In this document: positions 19,669 through 30,998 of the stretch, one piece after another
Position numbering within the stretch: the first letter of the stretch is position 1
Layout: every line of letters starts with the position of its first letter
NCBI RefSeq assembly: GCF_024346995.1
Contig: NZ_AP024887.1
Span: 2,356,001-2,420,000 of the forward strand
Length of the DNA: 64,000 nt
Direction of reading: 5' to 3'
From: Vibrio palustris
GTDB lineage: Bacteria > Pseudomonadota > Gammaproteobacteria > Enterobacterales > Vibrionaceae
Made by a program: the position numbers and the translations under genes
The notes under the pieces: model-generated
What the model was told of the DNA's origin: nothing
Databases searched by the model: none
What the model saw: the letters and a program-made list of their open reading frames with translations, nothing else

Positions 19669-21126
19669 ATGCAAAAAATTCAAGTAAATGTGGCCGTCAT
19701 TGGCGGTGGCACAGCAGGACTGGGTGCGTATCGTGCAGCCAAAGCTCACAATGAAAATGTGGTAATGATTGAAGGCGGCCCATTTGGGACCACGTGTGCA
19801 CGTGTGGGTTGTATGCCGTCCAAACTACTTATTGCCGCTGCAGAAAGTGCTCACAACATAGAAAAAGCGCCTGCGTTTGGTGTGCATCCCAATGGTCCTG
19901 CTGTGATTAATGGTCGTGAAGTGATGGACCGCGTCAAACGAGAGCGCGATCGCTTCGTTGGGTTTGTCTTAGAAGGTGTTGAAGAAATTCCGGCCAGTGA
20001 CAAGATCAGTGGTTACGCGAAATTTAAAGATGATCATATACTTATTGTTGATGATCATACCGAAATAACCGCAGATCGCATCGTTATTGCTACGGGTTCA
20101 CGCCCTGCTTATCCTGCGGTTTGGAATGAATTGGGCGATCGCCTGATCATTAACGATGATGTTTTTGCATGGGATGACTTACCGCATTCCGTTGCTGTCT
20201 TCGGCCCTGGTGTCATTGGTTTAGAACTTGGGCAAGCATTACACCGCCTTGGCGTTAAAGTGAAGGTGTTCGGCCTAGGTGGGCAAGTGGGCCCATTAAC
20301 CGACCCTAAAGTGATGAACTACGCCAAAGAAGCCTTTCAAGAAGAGTTTTACCTCGACCCGAACGTGCAAATTGACAATATGACGCGCGTCGAGCATAGC
20401 GATAAGGTCATGATTCGCTTTACCAATCTTGATGGTTCACAAGAAACCTTTATTACCGATTACGTATTAGCAGCCACTGGTCGCCGTCCTAATGTCGATA
20501 AGCTGGGCTTAGAACATACTTCATTACAGTTAGATGAGCGTGGTGTACCGACAGCAGACACCTTCACACTACAGACGTCAGCCAAGCATATTTTCATTGC
20601 TGGCGATGCCAGTAATCAATTACCGTTACTGCATGAAGCGGCGGATCAAGCACGTATTGCGGGCGATAACGCTGGACGCTTCCCTGATATTCGCGCCGGA
20701 CTGCGTCGCTCCACCATTTCAGCCGTATTCTCAGATCCTCAAATAGCGATGGTCGGTGAAACACATCGCCAACTACAACAACGTCTTGGTAACTGTGGCT
20801 GTTTTGAGACAGGTGAAGTGTCTTTCGAAGGACAAGGCCGTTCTCGCGTCATGTTACGCAATAAAGGTTTGCTGCACGTGTATGCAGAGCAAGGCACTGG
20901 ACGTTTCCTTGGCGCAGAAATGATGGGGCCGAATGCCGAACACTTAGCGCATTTATTAGCTTGGGCACATCAAAATAAAATGACCATTTCAGAAATGCTC
21001 GATATGCCATTTTATCACCCAGTGATTGAAGAAGGCGTACGCACCGCACTCAGAGATGTGAACGCAAAATTACACCTAGGTCCAGAAATGGTGAAACATT
21101 GCTTAGACTGCGGCCCTGGCTGCTAA
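19669..21126 (+). CDS. Dihydrolipoamide dehydrogenase-like flavoprotein disulfide reductase with C-terminal cysteine tail
   Basis: A 485-aa class I pyridine nucleotide-disulfide oxidoreductase. FAD motif GGGTAGLGA at residues 12-20, redox-active disulfide Cys43/Cys48 (TTCARVGCMPSK), NAD-binding GPGVIGLELGQAL, and the interface YHPVIEEG with the His-Pro and Glu needed for catalysis. It is not in a 2-oxoacid dehydrogenase operon; it follows the OxyR-linked peroxiredoxin-glutaredoxin. The last eight residues, CLDCGPGC, carry Cys478, Cys481 and Cys485, which standard lipoamide dehydrogenases lack. AAGGA precedes the ATG at 19669. Substrate unknown: a glutathione-, lipoamide- or protein-disulfide reductase role is possible. 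Confidence 0.8.
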   Translation: MQKIQVNVAVIGGGTAGLGAYRAAKAHNENVVMIEGGPFGTTCARVGCMPSKLLIAAAESAHNIEKAPAFGVHPNGPAVINGREVMDRVKRERDRFVGFVLEGVEEIPASDKISGYAKFKDDHILIVDDHTEITADRIVIATGSRPAYPAVWNELGDRLIINDDVFAWDDLPHSVAVFGPGVIGLELGQALHRLGVKVKVFGLGGQVGPLTDPKVMNYAKEAFQEEFYLDPNVQIDNMTRVEHSDKVMIRFTNLDGSQETFITDYVLAATGRRPNVDKLGLEHTSLQLDERGVPTADTFTLQTSAKHIFIAGDASNQLPLLHEAADQARIAGDNAGRFPDIRAGLRRSTISAVFSDPQIAMVGETHRQLQQRLGNCGCFETGEVSFEGQGRSRVMLRNKGLLHVYAEQGTGRFLGAEMMGPNAEHLAHLLAWAHQNKMTISEMLDMPFYHPVIEEGVRTALRDVNAKLHLGPEMVKHCLDCGPGC

Positions 21127-21183
21127 GTACTGATATCAATAATCCTATAATAATAACAAAACAATAACGCACCCTGCACTTTC

Positions 21184-21212
21184 GCCCGAGCCATCCACTC
21201 GGGCTTTTTTTT
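21184..21212 (+). terminator. Terminator after the flavoprotein gene
   Basis: GCCCGAG / CTCGGGC stem with a 7-nt loop followed by eight Ts, 57 bp past the stop. Confidence 0.9.
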
Positions 21213-21293
21213 ATCATTAAGCCCCATCGATTTGTCAGATAAAACCCCAAAGCGATATACTCATCGTATAGACGCATTGAGGTTATCTAGGTT

Positions 21294-21551
21294 ATGGCTT
21301 GTCGTGACTGCTCTGAAAATTGGTTTTGGAAAAAACTTGGCCGCTGCAAACGGTGTATGGATCAACTGACCTCATTATCCGTTATCTGCTGGGTGGTATG
21401 GTTCGTATGGTTTAAAGAGACACCAAGTAGTATTGGCTCTATCGCCTTACTCTTCGCAGGCTTTGCTTGTAACGTACTTTTATTTCTCCATTTATGGATG
21501 AAGTTTGTCGTCTTACCTTTAAAAAAGCGACACGACGGCGATCAACAATAA
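21294..21551 (+). CDS. DUF3624 small membrane protein
   Basis: An 85-aa protein resembling the DUF3624 family found in Vibrio. The N-terminus has two CxxC pairs (ACRDC at residues 3-6 and RCKRCMD at about 18-21), which could bind a metal, followed by two membrane helices (about 27-45 and 50-70) and a basic C-terminus. GAGG lies upstream of ATG 21294. Function unknown. It stands alone between the flavoprotein terminator and the argH terminators. Confidence 0.7.
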   Translation: MACRDCSENWFWKKLGRCKRCMDQLTSLSVICWVVWFVWFKETPSSIGSIALLFAGFACNVLLFLHLWMKFVVLPLKKRHDGDQQ

Positions 21552-21559
21552 ATAGGCAC

Positions 21560-21595
21560 AAAAAAACCTCAAAACTAGAATAAGTAGCTTTGAGG
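21560..21595 (-). terminator. Terminator-like hairpin, minus strand
   Basis: CCTCAAA / TTTGAGG stem followed on the minus strand by TTTTTTT. It is the second of two tandem signals downstream of argH. Confidence 0.55.
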
Positions 21596-21611
21596 CCTCT
21601 TAGAACATTCT

Positions 21612-21652
21612 AAGAAAAAGCAGTGGTCCTTAAATAGACCCTGCTTTTTTTG
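21612..21652. terminator. Bidirectional terminator downstream of argH
   Basis: AAAAAGCAG ... CTGCTTTTT outer stem with an inner GGTC/GACC stem around an 8-nt loop; T-runs on both strands. It serves argH leftward and the DUF3624 gene rightward. Confidence 0.8.
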
Positions 21653-21702
21653 TTTGGTTCCTTAGTGAAGATAATTTTCGACACCAAGCATTATGCGAGA
21701 CA

Positions 21703-23577
21703 TTACAACGATGTCGTTTGCATGATCAATTGCTCGTTCAAATTAACTTCTAACGCGACTTCATCACAAGCATGTTGACGCGGGCATTGCTCACAATCTT
21801 TCAAGACTTTCTCTGGCAATAGCATTTTCGATGTCGGTAAGAAATCTTGCTTCATAAAGAACTCAGGTGTACGTGTTAAGACAAACACCTTATTAATGGC
21901 CATATTACGAGCTTTGTTGACGAGATAGTGGACAATCGCTGCGCCCTGCCCTTGACCTTGCCATCCTGCCTCAACCCCTAAAGAGCGGATTTCCGCTAAT
22001 CCAGAATCATAGACATACAAAGAGGCACACCCAGTAATTTCTCCGTTATGTTCCACGACCGCAAATGAACCAATATCGCGCACAATTTCGTTTCTTGAAC
22101 GAGGTAAGTTCTCCCCCATGTTCGCCCAATAAGCGACCATACCTTCAAGAGACTCCACATCGGTCAAACGAGCCGGACGTACCTGAATGTCTGAACTCAC
22201 ACGCGTATCCAAACGCTTCTGCGCTTCTTCAACCGCATAACGCACTTGATGAGGGGCAACACCGCCTTTGGCACACCGCTTCGACAAACAAGACTCAATC
22301 GTCAGTATTTCGTAGACATCCTCTTCGATTACCGGAGAAAATACTTTTAACTCGTCTAAACTTAAATCTTCCAGTGGCATGCCACGACGAATCGCTTCAA
22401 CCACCGCAACACCGACAATATGGTGGGCTTCACGGAATGGAATGCCTTTTGATACCAGATAATCCGCCAGCTCAGTGGCATTCGCATAGCCTTGTTTCGC
22501 TGCTTCTAAAGTACGTTCTTTGTTAATCTTAATGCCTTCAAAACACAAAGCGGCCATGGCCATGCACTCGTTCCACGTATCCAATGCATCAAACAAACCT
22601 TCTTTGTCTTCTTGCATATCTTTGTTATAAGCAAGTGGTAGCGCTTTTACCGTCATCATCATGCCAGCGAGCGAGCCGTAAACACGACCAGTTTTACCAC
22701 GGATTAATTCCAAGGCATCTGGGTTTTTCTTTTGCGGCATCAATGATGAGCCAGACGTTACCGTATCAGCTAACTCAATAAAACCGGACTCACCTGAGTT
22801 ATAGAAGATTAAATCTTCCGCCATACGTGATAAGTGCAGCATAGAAATCGACGCTACAGACATAAGCTCCATCACATGGTCACGATCAGAAACCGAATCC
22901 AATGAGTTACGTGTCGCACGGCGGAACCCTAAGTTATAGGCAAGATTTTCACGGTCAATCGCATAAGCGGTTCCTGCGAGTGCGCCAGAACCTAATGGGC
23001 AAGTATCTAAACGTTTAATGGCATCTTCTAAACGTGAATAATCACGCTCGAACATTTCAGAGTAAGCCAAACACCAGTGCGCAAACGTGACGGGTTGAGC
23101 ACGTTGTAAGTGTGTATATCCAGGTAGCACCGTGTCATGGTGTTGAGAAGCGACATTCACCAATTGGTTTTGCATTTGATCTAATGTCATAAGTACTTGA
23201 CGACCTTGCTGACGACACCACAGCTTTAAATCAGTCGCGACTTGATCATTACGTGAACGACCGGTATGAAGTTTTTTACCTAAATCCCCCACTTTATTAA
23301 TCAACTGCTGCTCAACCCATGAGTGGATATCTTCTGCGTCAGACGCCAGAATTTGCTCAGGATCTTCCATTACTTCCATTTTAAGTTCATTCAATGCAAG
23401 TTCTAGACGCTGCTGTTCTTCTTCTGTCAAAACATTCACAGACAGTAAAGCTTTAGACCAAGCAATAGAACCGACAATGTCTTGTTCTGCTAGTCGGTAA
23501 TCAAAGCGCAATGAATCATTAAATTGTTTAAATCTGGTGTCTGCTGCTTGGGTGAATCTTCCGCCCCATAATGCCAT
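21703..23577 (-). CDS. argH: Argininosuccinate lyase fused to an N-acetylglutamate synthase-type GNAT domain
   Basis: A 624-aa two-domain protein. Residues 1-460 are argininosuccinate lyase (last step of arginine synthesis), beginning [13 protein letters not shown] and carrying the fumarase-superfamily signature [13 protein letters not shown]. Residues about 470-610 are a GNAT acetyltransferase ([30 protein letters not shown] as the acetyl-CoA loop). This ArgH(A) fusion is known from Vibrio, Moritella and relatives, where the second domain supplies N-acetylglutamate for the first step. The C-terminus has Cys595, Cys598 and Cys604 ([10 protein letters not shown]), a possible metal site. AGGAGA precedes the ATG. 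Last gene of argCBGH. Confidence 0.93.
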   Translation of the reverse strand: MALWGGRFTQAADTRFKQFNDSLRFDYRLAEQDIVGSIAWSKALLSVNVLTEEEQQRLELALNELKMEVMEDPEQILASDAEDIHSWVEQQLINKVGDLGKKLHTGRSRNDQVATDLKLWCRQQGRQVLMTLDQMQNQLVNVASQHHDTVLPGYTHLQRAQPVTFAHWCLAYSEMFERDYSRLEDAIKRLDTCPLGSGALAGTAYAIDRENLAYNLGFRRATRNSLDSVSDRDHVMELMSVASISMLHLSRMAEDLIFYNSGESGFIELADTVTSGSSLMPQKKNPDALELIRGKTGRVYGSLAGMMMTVKALPLAYNKDMQEDKEGLFDALDTWNECMAMAALCFEGIKINKERTLEAAKQGYANATELADYLVSKGIPFREAHHIVGVAVVEAIRRGMPLEDLSLDELKVFSPVIEEDVYEILTIESCLSKRCAKGGVAPHQVRYAVEEAQKRLDTRVSSDIQVRPARLTDVESLEGMVAYWANMGENLPRSRNEIVRDIGSFAVVEHNGEITGCASLYVYDSGLAEIRSLGVEAGWQGQGQGAAIVHYLVNKARNMAINKVFVLTRTPEFFMKQDFLPTSKMLLPEKVLKDCEQCPRQHACDEVALEVNLNEQLIMQTTSL

Positions 23578-23656
23578 TGCGTTTCTCCTAAAACTTTAGT
23601 GCCTAATCACTAAGGAGGTGACTAGATTGCTTCTTTCTGCCAGTGAGGATTAATTT

Positions 23657-23680
23657 AGGGAGCATGCGTTGCTGCTCCCT
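23657..23680. other. Hairpin between argG and argH
   Basis: GGGAGCA / TGCTCCC stem with an 8-nt loop in the 140-bp argG-argH gap. No clear U-run on the minus strand, so it is more likely an mRNA processing or stabilising structure than a terminator. Confidence 0.35.
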
Positions 23681-23717
23681 TTATTAGTATTGTTATTTAT
23701 CTTTTACTACGGTTATT

Positions 23718-24932
23718 TTACTTCTTTGCAGCGTTCATTGCACGGATACGACTCGCGAGAGAGTATAAACGGATGAAACCACCGGCATGGCTTTGGTCGT
23801 AAACTTCGTCTTCACCAAACGTTGCAAACTCTTCTGAGTACAAGCTGTTATCAGAGCGTTTTTGAGTAGCAACCGCCTGACCTTTGTACAGTTTGATCAC
23901 AACTTCACCGTTTACATCTTGTGCCAATGACTCAGACGCTGCCATTACTGATTCACATAAAGGCGTGAACCAACGACCATCGTAAACCAACTGCGCCGCT
24001 TTAATGCCTAGTTCTTCACGGAACTCAAATGAAGCTTTATCCAGTACGAGCTGCTCAACAGAACGTAACGCTTCCATCATGATGGTACCTCCTGGAGTTT
24101 CGTAACAACCACGAGACTTCATACCAACCAAACGGTTTTCTACGATGTCGATACGACCAACGCCGTGTTTTGCACCCTTTTCATTAAGGTCTAATAATGC
24201 TTCGTATGGCGTAACAGCTTTGCCGTCGATAGCCACAACTTCGCCTTTCTCAACGTTTAACGTTACATACTCAGCTTCGTTTGGCGCTTGCTCAGCATCA
24301 ACAGTCCATACCCAGCAATCTTCGTTTGGCGCATTCCAAGTGCTTTCTAGTACACCGCCTTCAGTTGAGATGTGCCATGCATTCGCGTCACGAGAATAGA
24401 TTTTTGTCAGAGATGCGGCACAAGGGATGTTACGTTCGGCAAGGTAATCTAGGCACTCTTCACGGCTCACAAGATCCCACTCACGCCAAGGCGCAATTAC
24501 GTGAAGATCTGGGGCGAGTGCCGCAAAAGCACCTTCAAAACGTACTTGGTCATTACCTTTACCGGTACAACCATGAGCAAGTGCATCCGCGCCCACTTTA
24601 CGTGCCACTTCAACTTGCGCTTTGGCAATAATCGGACGAGCCATTGACGTACCAAGTAGGTATTTACCTTCATAGTAAGCGCCCGTTTTTAGCGTTGGGT
24701 AGATATAGTCTTTTACCATTTCCGCTTTCAGATCCGCGACGTAACACTCTGATGCACCAGAAGCGATCGCTTTTTCTTCAATACCCACTAACTCTTCGTC
24801 ACCTTGACCGACATCCGCCACAAATGCGATAACTTCACAGCCGTAGTTCTCTTTCAACCATGGAATGATAACCGACGTATCAAGACCACCAGAATAAGCG
24901 ACAACAACTTTTTTGACTTCTACTTTGCTCAT
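23718..24932 (-). CDS. argG: Argininosuccinate synthase
   Basis: A 404-aa ATP-dependent ligase joining citrulline and aspartate. The N-type ATP pyrophosphatase loop [10 protein letters not shown] is at residues 11-20 and the citrulline/aspartate-binding [13 protein letters not shown] near 115-127. Start at 24932 (MSKVEVKK) with GGAG upstream; six extra in-frame codons further up are not supported. Length and motifs are normal. Central member of the argCBGH operon, 61 bp after argB. Confidence 0.96.
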   Translation of the reverse strand: MSKVEVKKVVVAYSGGLDTSVIIPWLKENYGCEVIAFVADVGQGDEELVGIEEKAIASGASECYVADLKAEMVKDYIYPTLKTGAYYEGKYLLGTSMARPIIAKAQVEVARKVGADALAHGCTGKGNDQVRFEGAFAALAPDLHVIAPWREWDLVSREECLDYLAERNIPCAASLTKIYSRDANAWHISTEGGVLESTWNAPNEDCWVWTVDAEQAPNEAEYVTLNVEKGEVVAIDGKAVTPYEALLDLNEKGAKHGVGRIDIVENRLVGMKSRGCYETPGGTIMMEALRSVEQLVLDKASFEFREELGIKAAQLVYDGRWFTPLCESVMAASESLAQDVNGEVVIKLYKGQAVATQKRSDNSLYSEEFATFGEDEVYDQSHAGGFIRLYSLASRIRAMNAAKK

Positions 24933-24993
24933 AATTTTTCTCCACATCACCTAAACGTATTTCGCTCAGGATTGTTTGTATTAAATTTTTTGA

Positions 24994-25785
24994 TTACTGC
25001 GGTAAAAACTGCGTACCAATACTTTGACCCGCAAAAAGCTCAGTCAGCTTTTCAGGGTAACGCCAAGTCGCGACCTCTATTGGGCGACCAAGATCTTTGG
25101 CTGCACCTAATGCCGCTTGCACTTTGACGATCATGCCATCGGTAATCACATGGCTTTTAATCAAAGCATCAGCTTGGGATTCATTTAAAGACGTCAGCAA
25201 CTGACCTTGAGCATCAAGAACACCACTCACATCCGATAAAAGGACTAACTCTGCTTCTAACGCTTGTGCCACTGCAACAGCAGCTTGATCTGCATTGACA
25301 TTCATCATTTGTCCATTGGTCGTTAAGCCAATAGAACTGATAATCGGTAACGTGTGTTGGCTTAACATCGCTTTTAAAACGGTCGCATCGCCGGCTGATG
25401 CTTTACCCACTGCACCAAGCTCAGGGTGCAGCTCTTCCACTTGGCATAAACCACCATCAGCAAGGCACAGGCCGACAGCATTTAAACCATTTTTAATCGC
25501 ATGCCCTTGCAGCATTTTGTTTGCTGTACCAGCTAAAGCACCGGCAATAACTGGAATTTGATCATAAGGAGTGACACGTAAACCGTCTTTTTTCACCGTT
25601 TCAATGTGCAATTTTTCCATTAGGTCATCAACCAAGTAACCGCCACCATGTACGATAACAATAGGACGATTCGCTTGCTGCTGATAAGACCCAATCGCTG
25701 TAAATAATGCCGCCAACGTGTCATGATTTTCTAATGCCGCGCCGCCGAGCTTAACAACGAGTGGACTTTGCTTAGTATCTGACAT
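24994..25785 (-). CDS. argB: Acetylglutamate kinase
   Basis: A 263-aa amino-acid kinase phosphorylating N-acetylglutamate. The N-terminal VVKLGGAAL carries the catalytic Lys, IVHGGG the substrate loop, and [10 protein letters not shown] the ATP-binding segment. It starts ten bp after the argC stop, so coupling of translation is likely. The short E. coli-type length lacks the N-terminal helix that makes arginine-sensitive hexameric forms, which fits feedback inhibition acting elsewhere in the pathway. Confidence 0.95.
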   Translation of the reverse strand: MSDTKQSPLVVKLGGAALENHDTLAALFTAIGSYQQQANRPIVIVHGGGYLVDDLMEKLHIETVKKDGLRVTPYDQIPVIAGALAGTANKMLQGHAIKNGLNAVGLCLADGGLCQVEELHPELGAVGKASAGDATVLKAMLSQHTLPIISSIGLTTNGQMMNVNADQAAVAVAQALEAELVLLSDVSGVLDAQGQLLTSLNESQADALIKSHVITDGMIVKVQAALGAAKDLGRPIEVATWRYPEKLTELFAGQSIGTQFLPQ

Positions 25786-25794
25786 GTCTACCCC

Positions 25795-26799
25795 TTAAAC
25801 CAAAGCCGTGAGTTCATTGAAACCATAATGGATATTCAGACATTGCATTGCTTGCGAAGAGGCACCTTTCAACAGGTTATCAATGGCAGATACCACGATG
25901 ATGTGCTGACCTTGTACCTTCCAACCAATATCGCAAAACGGTGTATTAGCAACATTATCAATCGTTGGTAATGTGTCGCCAACAAGCCGAACGGCAGGCT
26001 TATCAGCATAAGCGCTATCATAAGCGTCAGCGACGTCAGCTGCCGTCACGCCCGGTTTTAATTTCATGGTAATCGTCGCCAAAATACCACGCTTAAAGTT
26101 GCCTAAATGTGGAGTAAAGATAACATCACACCCCAAATGCTCAGCAATCTCAGGTTGATGGCGATGCGTAAACACACCATAAGCCGCTAAACTGACTTCA
26201 CAAAAACTGTTTGTCATTGACGCTTTGCGTCCTGCGCCCGACACGCCGCTCACCGCGTTAATCACTGGCCACTGCTGGTTATCAACACATTGAGACGCTA
26301 ATAAAGGTTTAATCGCCAATTGAGAGGCGGTGGGGTAACAACCTGCAACAGCAACAAGCGGCGTTTGTTTAATGGCATCAGCGTTCCATTCCGCTAAGCC
26401 ATAAACGGCTTTTTCTAACCACTGAGGGTGTTGATGTTCAAAGCCATAATAAGAAGAATAAAAATTCGCATCATCGACACGGTACGCACCAGACAAGTCA
26501 AATACCTGACAGTCATGTTCTAAAAAAATAGGCGCTAAATCGTGGCTCACTTGGTGGGCAGTCGCTAAAAAAACCACATCACTTTCTTTGGCAACAGCAA
26601 CAACATCCGTTAATGGCTCAACTGGCTCATCGACTAAACCAAGTAACTTGCCATATAACTGCGACATAGGTTTGCCAGCATCAACACTATTGGCGGAAAC
26701 AAATAAACCTGATAGCGTTAGCTCTGGGTGTTTTTTCACCATAAGAGCCAGTTCTGAACCTGCGTAGCCGCTTGCGCCAACAATTGTCGTTTTTAGCAT
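25795..26799 (-). CDS. argC: N-acetyl-gamma-glutamyl-phosphate reductase
   Basis: A 334-aa NADPH-dependent reductase, third step to ornithine. The N-terminal Rossmann motif [10 protein letters not shown] and the catalytic cysteine in [12 protein letters not shown] are both present. First gene of the leftward arg operon; its promoter region is shared with argE and contains ArgR-like boxes. Confidence 0.96.
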   Translation of the reverse strand: MLKTTIVGASGYAGSELALMVKKHPELTLSGLFVSANSVDAGKPMSQLYGKLLGLVDEPVEPLTDVVAVAKESDVVFLATAHQVSHDLAPIFLEHDCQVFDLSGAYRVDDANFYSSYYGFEHQHPQWLEKAVYGLAEWNADAIKQTPLVAVAGCYPTASQLAIKPLLASQCVDNQQWPVINAVSGVSGAGRKASMTNSFCEVSLAAYGVFTHRHQPEIAEHLGCDVIFTPHLGNFKRGILATITMKLKPGVTAADVADAYDSAYADKPAVRLVGDTLPTIDNVANTPFCDIGWKVQGQHIIVVSAIDNLLKGASSQAMQCLNIHYGFNELTALV

Positions 26800-26841
26800 C
26801 GTGATACACCCACTGTATTCTTGTGAAAACTGCTCTCAACT

Positions 26842-26911
26842 TATGATTATAAATTTTTAAAATAAAGCTGATTTCGGTTTTTTATTCATAAAAAGTGATT
26901 TAATATGTGTT
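26842..26911. promoter_or_regulatory. ArgR-type operator cluster between argC and argE
   Basis: Three 18-bp sites resembling ARG boxes: 26842-26859 (TATGATTATAAATTTTTA), 26873-26890 (TTCGGTTTTTTATTCATA) and 26894-26911. The first two agree at about 15 of 18 positions with the TNTGAATWWWWATTCANA consensus; the third is weaker but sits exactly 3 bp after the second, the spacing used by ArgR hexamers. Repression of both divergent transcripts is the natural reading. Confidence 0.5.
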
Positions 26912-26956
26912 TTACCTTTTCAATCTATTTCTGTCAATAGTAGGAGCCAAGTTTCT

Positions 26957-28096
26957 ATGCAAATACCTAGTTTTCTCGAGGTTTATGAAGGATTAATTTC
27001 AACTTCCTCTATCAGCTCCTCAGATCCGAGCTTAGATGAAGGTAATGCCAAGGTGTGCGAAAAAATGGCCGACTGGCTTACAGCGCTCGGTTTTCAAGTA
27101 GAAAGCGAAGAGGTTGAACCCGGTAAAATCAACTTAATGGCAAAAAAAGGAGAAGGCGAAGGCGGCCTATTAATGGCAGGACACACAGATACTGTGCCAT
27201 TTGATGAAGGTCGTTGGAATTATAATCCTCATGCATTAACCCAAGATAACCAGCGCTTTTATGGTTTGGGAACCGCCGACATGAAAGGTTTCTTTGCGTT
27301 CGTTATGGAAGCGGTGAAAAAGATTGAGGATTGGTCTCACCAGAAAAAACCGCTCTATATTTTGGCGACGTGTGATGAAGAAACTACCATGCTTGGCGCG
27401 CGTCATTTTTCTGCCACCACACCATTCAAGCCGGATTATTGCATTATTGGTGAGCCGACTAGCTTAACACCGGTATACGGTCATAAAGGACATGTAGCTA
27501 ATGCCATTCGTATTACCGGAAAATCTGGGCATTCATCCAATCCAGCGTATGGCGTTAATGCCATTGAGATCATGCATGAAGTATTAGCACCAATGCTGCA
27601 ATTACGCGATCAATTATCTCGGACTTATCATCACCCCGGCTTTGAAATCCCCTCACCGACACTCAACCTTGGTCATATTCATGGTGGTGATAGCCCCAAC
27701 CGTATTTGTGGCTGCTGCGAACTACACTATGATGTGCGCCCGCTTCCTGGTATGAGCTTAGATGGTTTGCATAACTTACTCACCGACGCCCTCAAAGAAG
27801 TCGCTAGCAAGTGGCCCGGACGTATCGACATTACCCCACTACATGCTCCCATTCCTGGTTATGAATGTGCTCATGACCACCCATTCGTGACCCAAATGAG
27901 CGAACTTAGTCAATTGGAAGCACAAACGGTGAACTACTGTACTGAAGCGCCATTCTTACAAGAGGTCTGCCCAACCTTAGTGCTCGGTCCAGGTTCCATT
28001 GAGCAAGCGCACCAACCGGATGAATTCCTAGCGTTTGAGTTTATCGATCCAACCATTGATGTGTTATCTAAAACCATGTGGAAATATTGTTTTTAA
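26957..28096 (+). CDS. argE: Acetylornithine deacetylase
   Basis: A 379-aa M20 metallo-deacetylase releasing ornithine from N-acetylornithine. Zn ligand motifs are visible: GHTDTVPFD (His and catalytic Asp), LGTADMKGF (bridging Asp), CDEETTMLG (general-base Glu and ligand Glu) and a C-terminal HQPDEF. Divergent from argCBGH. Having argE together with the ArgH(A) fusion means the linear rather than the cyclic acetyl route. TAGGAG lies 10 bases before the ATG. Confidence 0.95.
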   Translation: MQIPSFLEVYEGLISTSSISSSDPSLDEGNAKVCEKMADWLTALGFQVESEEVEPGKINLMAKKGEGEGGLLMAGHTDTVPFDEGRWNYNPHALTQDNQRFYGLGTADMKGFFAFVMEAVKKIEDWSHQKKPLYILATCDEETTMLGARHFSATTPFKPDYCIIGEPTSLTPVYGHKGHVANAIRITGKSGHSSNPAYGVNAIEIMHEVLAPMLQLRDQLSRTYHHPGFEIPSPTLNLGHIHGGDSPNRICGCCELHYDVRPLPGMSLDGLHNLLTDALKEVASKWPGRIDITPLHAPIPGYECAHDHPFVTQMSELSQLEAQTVNYCTEAPFLQEVCPTLVLGPGSIEQAHQPDEFLAFEFIDPTIDVLSKTMWKYCF

Positions 28097-28306
28097 CTAT
28101 CCACCGAGCCTAATGAGCGCCTTGGATGCAGTGTTGATAGCACCAAGGTTCTCTTACAACGGGGCAACCTGTTTTATATCAATGGAAAGTAAATTAGGAA
28201 GATAATTCTTCCCCTTAATTTGACGAGGAGTCACAAACAGGGTTAGATTGAAGCGTTAATAAAAACAACATTGGATGTCATTTTTTAAAAACAGGACGAC
28301 GAGAAC

Positions 28307-30940
28307 ATGAAAGAGAACTACGCCGCTCTCAAAAGCAACGTGAGCATGCTAGGGCATCTTCTGGGTAAAACCATTCAAGATGCTGACGGCGATGTTATAT
28401 TGAAAAAAGTAGAAAAAATCAGAAAGTTATCTAAATCTGCCCGGTCAGGTAACCACGAAGATAGGCAACATCTGATTGAAGAAATTGAATCCCTTCCTGA
28501 CGACCAAATGCCGTCGATTGCGAAAGCATTTAACCAATTTCTTAACCTCACTAATATCGCTGACCAATACCACTCTATTTCTCGTCACTGTGACGCGAAT
28601 ACCATGTCAACCGACCCGATTGACGCGCTGCTTGAGAAACTCGATAGCAATAATATTAGTAAAATCGATAGCGGCCAAGCGATTCGCGAGCTAGACATTG
28701 AGCTAGTTCTCACGGCGCACCCAACCGAAATTACACGTCGTACCATGATCAACAAACTCGTCAAAATTAACGAATGTTTGTCTGATCTTGAGCTCAGCGA
28801 GCTATCACCGAAAGAACGTCGCCGCACTGAACTACGCCTTGAGCAATTAATTGCGCAAGCTTGGCACTCTGATGTGGTGCGTAAACAGCGCCCAACACCA
28901 CTTGATGAAGCCAAGTCTGGATTTGCAGTCGTCGAAAACTCGCTATGGAAAGCCGCTCCGGATTTCTTACGAGACTTAAGTGAACGTTGCATCAATTACT
29001 ATGGTGAAGCTTTGCCGATCGATGCCAGACCGATCCATTTCTCATCGTGGATGGGCGGTGACCGCGATGGTAACCCACATGTCACTCACACCATCACACG
29101 TGAAGTGCTGCGCATGTCTCGTTGGAAAGCGGCAGATTTATACTTAGGGGATATCAATGAGTTAATCAGCGAACTGTCGATGATTAAATGTAATGATAAA
29201 GTGCGTGAACTCGCTGGCCCAGACGCACACGAACCCTACCGTGAAATTCTGAAACAACTGCGTGATTTATTGCAACAGACGAAAGATGTTCTGGATGCCA
29301 AAATTCATGGGCAAGTCCTTGCAGAAAAAGCACCATTACGCTATTCCGAACAGCTTTGGACACCGTTATTAACCTGCTACGAGTCATTGCATGAATGTGG
29401 CATGGGCGTTATCGCCGATGGTTCACTCCTCGATACTTTGCGCCGTATTAAGACATTTGGTGTACATCTTGTTCAACTCGATATTCGCCAAGAAAGTACA
29501 CGCCATGCCGATGTCCTTTCTGAGCTAACGCGTCATCTTGGCATTGGTGACTACGCGCATTGGAGCGAACAAGATAAACTGTCTTTCTTAACCACTGAGC
29601 TAGCCTCAAAGCGCCCATTACTGCCCACCAACTGGCAACCATCGGCAGACGTTCAAGAAGTCATTGATACCTGTAAAATCGTTGCATCTCAGCCGCGCGA
29701 TGCATTTGGTGCTTACATTATTTCTATGGCGAGAACCGCGTCTGATGTCCTAGCGGTACACTTAATTTTACAAGAAGTTGGCTGCCCATATCGTATTGAT
29801 GTATGTCCATTGTTCGAAACCTTGGAAGATTTGAATAATGCAGAAGCGGTCACCCAGCAATTAATGGATATCGACCTCTACCGAGGCTTTATTAATAACA
29901 AGCAGATGATCATGATTGGTTATTCTGACTCCGCTAAAGATGCTGGCGGCATGGCGGCAGGCTGGGCACAATATCATGCGATGGAATCTTTAGTTCGCGT
30001 CTGTGAAGAGTCTGGCGTCGATCTTCGCCTATTCCATGGGCGTGGCGGTACAATTGGGCGTGGCGGTGCTCCTGCGCATGCAGCCTTACTTTCTCAACCG
30101 CCGAGCAGCCTCAAAGGCGGCCTACGAGTCACTGAACAAGGTGAAATGATCCGCTTCAAACTTGGCCTGCCTGAAATCGCCGTTAATAGCTTCAATATGT
30201 ATGCCAGTGCGATTTTAGAAGCGAATCTCCTACCGCCACCAGCACCTAAACAAGAATGGCGTGATTTAATGGAAGTTCTTTCACAAGTCTCTTGTGATGC
30301 TTATCGAAAAGTAGTGCGTGAACAACCACAATTTGTACCGTATTTCCGCCAAGCAACTCCAGAGCTAGAGCTAGGAAAATTACCGCTGGGTTCTCGCCCA
30401 TCCAAACGTAACCCAAATGGCGGTGTTGAAAGCCTACGTGCGATTCCATGGATATTCTCTTGGAGTCAAAACCGCTTAGTTCTACCCGCTTGGTTAGGCG
30501 CAGGCGAAGCGATTCAGTATTCAATTGATAAAGGGCACCAAGCACTGCTCGAAGAAATGTGCCGTGAATGGCCATTCTTCTCAACGCGTCTTGGTATGCT
30601 AGAAATGCTATTTACCAAGTGCAATGCCGATATTGCTCAGCATTACGATGAGCGTTTGGTCGATGAAGAGCTACGCCCACTCGGTGAACATTTACGTATT
30701 CAATTGAAAAAAGACATCAAGACGATATTAAATGTCGAGAATAACGATAACTTGATGCAAAGCGACCCATGGGGACACGAATCAATAAGCTTACGTAACA
30801 TCTATGTTGAACCCCTTAACATGCTACAAGTAGAGCTGTTATATCGTACGCGTAAAACAGAAACTCCTTCAGCAGAACTCGAAGAAGCGCTCATGGCAAC
30901 TATTGCAGGAATTGCGGCAGGTATGCGTAATACTGGATAA
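28307..30940 (+). CDS. ppc: Phosphoenolpyruvate carboxylase
   Basis: An 877-aa anaplerotic enzyme making oxaloacetate from PEP and bicarbonate. Conserved segments: [12 protein letters not shown] with the catalytic His, [35 protein letters not shown] and the C-terminal [10 protein letters not shown]. Length matches the enterobacterial enzyme. It follows argE by 210 bp on the same strand, an order typical of Vibrio chromosome I, and ends in its own terminator. Confidence 0.97.
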   Translation: MKENYAALKSNVSMLGHLLGKTIQDADGDVILKKVEKIRKLSKSARSGNHEDRQHLIEEIESLPDDQMPSIAKAFNQFLNLTNIADQYHSISRHCDANTMSTDPIDALLEKLDSNNISKIDSGQAIRELDIELVLTAHPTEITRRTMINKLVKINECLSDLELSELSPKERRRTELRLEQLIAQAWHSDVVRKQRPTPLDEAKSGFAVVENSLWKAAPDFLRDLSERCINYYGEALPIDARPIHFSSWMGGDRDGNPHVTHTITREVLRMSRWKAADLYLGDINELISELSMIKCNDKVRELAGPDAHEPYREILKQLRDLLQQTKDVLDAKIHGQVLAEKAPLRYSEQLWTPLLTCYESLHECGMGVIADGSLLDTLRRIKTFGVHLVQLDIRQESTRHADVLSELTRHLGIGDYAHWSEQDKLSFLTTELASKRPLLPTNWQPSADVQEVIDTCKIVASQPRDAFGAYIISMARTASDVLAVHLILQEVGCPYRIDVCPLFETLEDLNNAEAVTQQLMDIDLYRGFINNKQMIMIGYSDSAKDAGGMAAGWAQYHAMESLVRVCEESGVDLRLFHGRGGTIGRGGAPAHAALLSQPPSSLKGGLRVTEQGEMIRFKLGLPEIAVNSFNMYASAILEANLLPPPAPKQEWRDLMEVLSQVSCDAYRKVVREQPQFVPYFRQATPELELGKLPLGSRPSKRNPNGGVESLRAIPWIFSWSQNRLVLPAWLGAGEAIQYSIDKGHQALLEEMCREWPFFSTRLGMLEMLFTKCNADIAQHYDERLVDEELRPLGEHLRIQLKKDIKTILNVENNDNLMQSDPWGHESISLRNIYVEPLNMLQVELLYRTRKTETPSAELEEALMATIAGIAAGMRNTG

Positions 30941-30969
30941 CAATCAGTATAATATTCTGTAAAAGCCCC

Positions 30970-30998
30970 AAAAGGTCGCAGCTGTGCGGCCTTTTATA
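30970..30998 (+). terminator. ppc terminator
   Basis: AAAAGGTCGCA-GCTG-TGCGGCCTTTT hairpin (one G-U pair) running into TTTTATATT, 30 bp past ppc. Confidence 0.8.
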
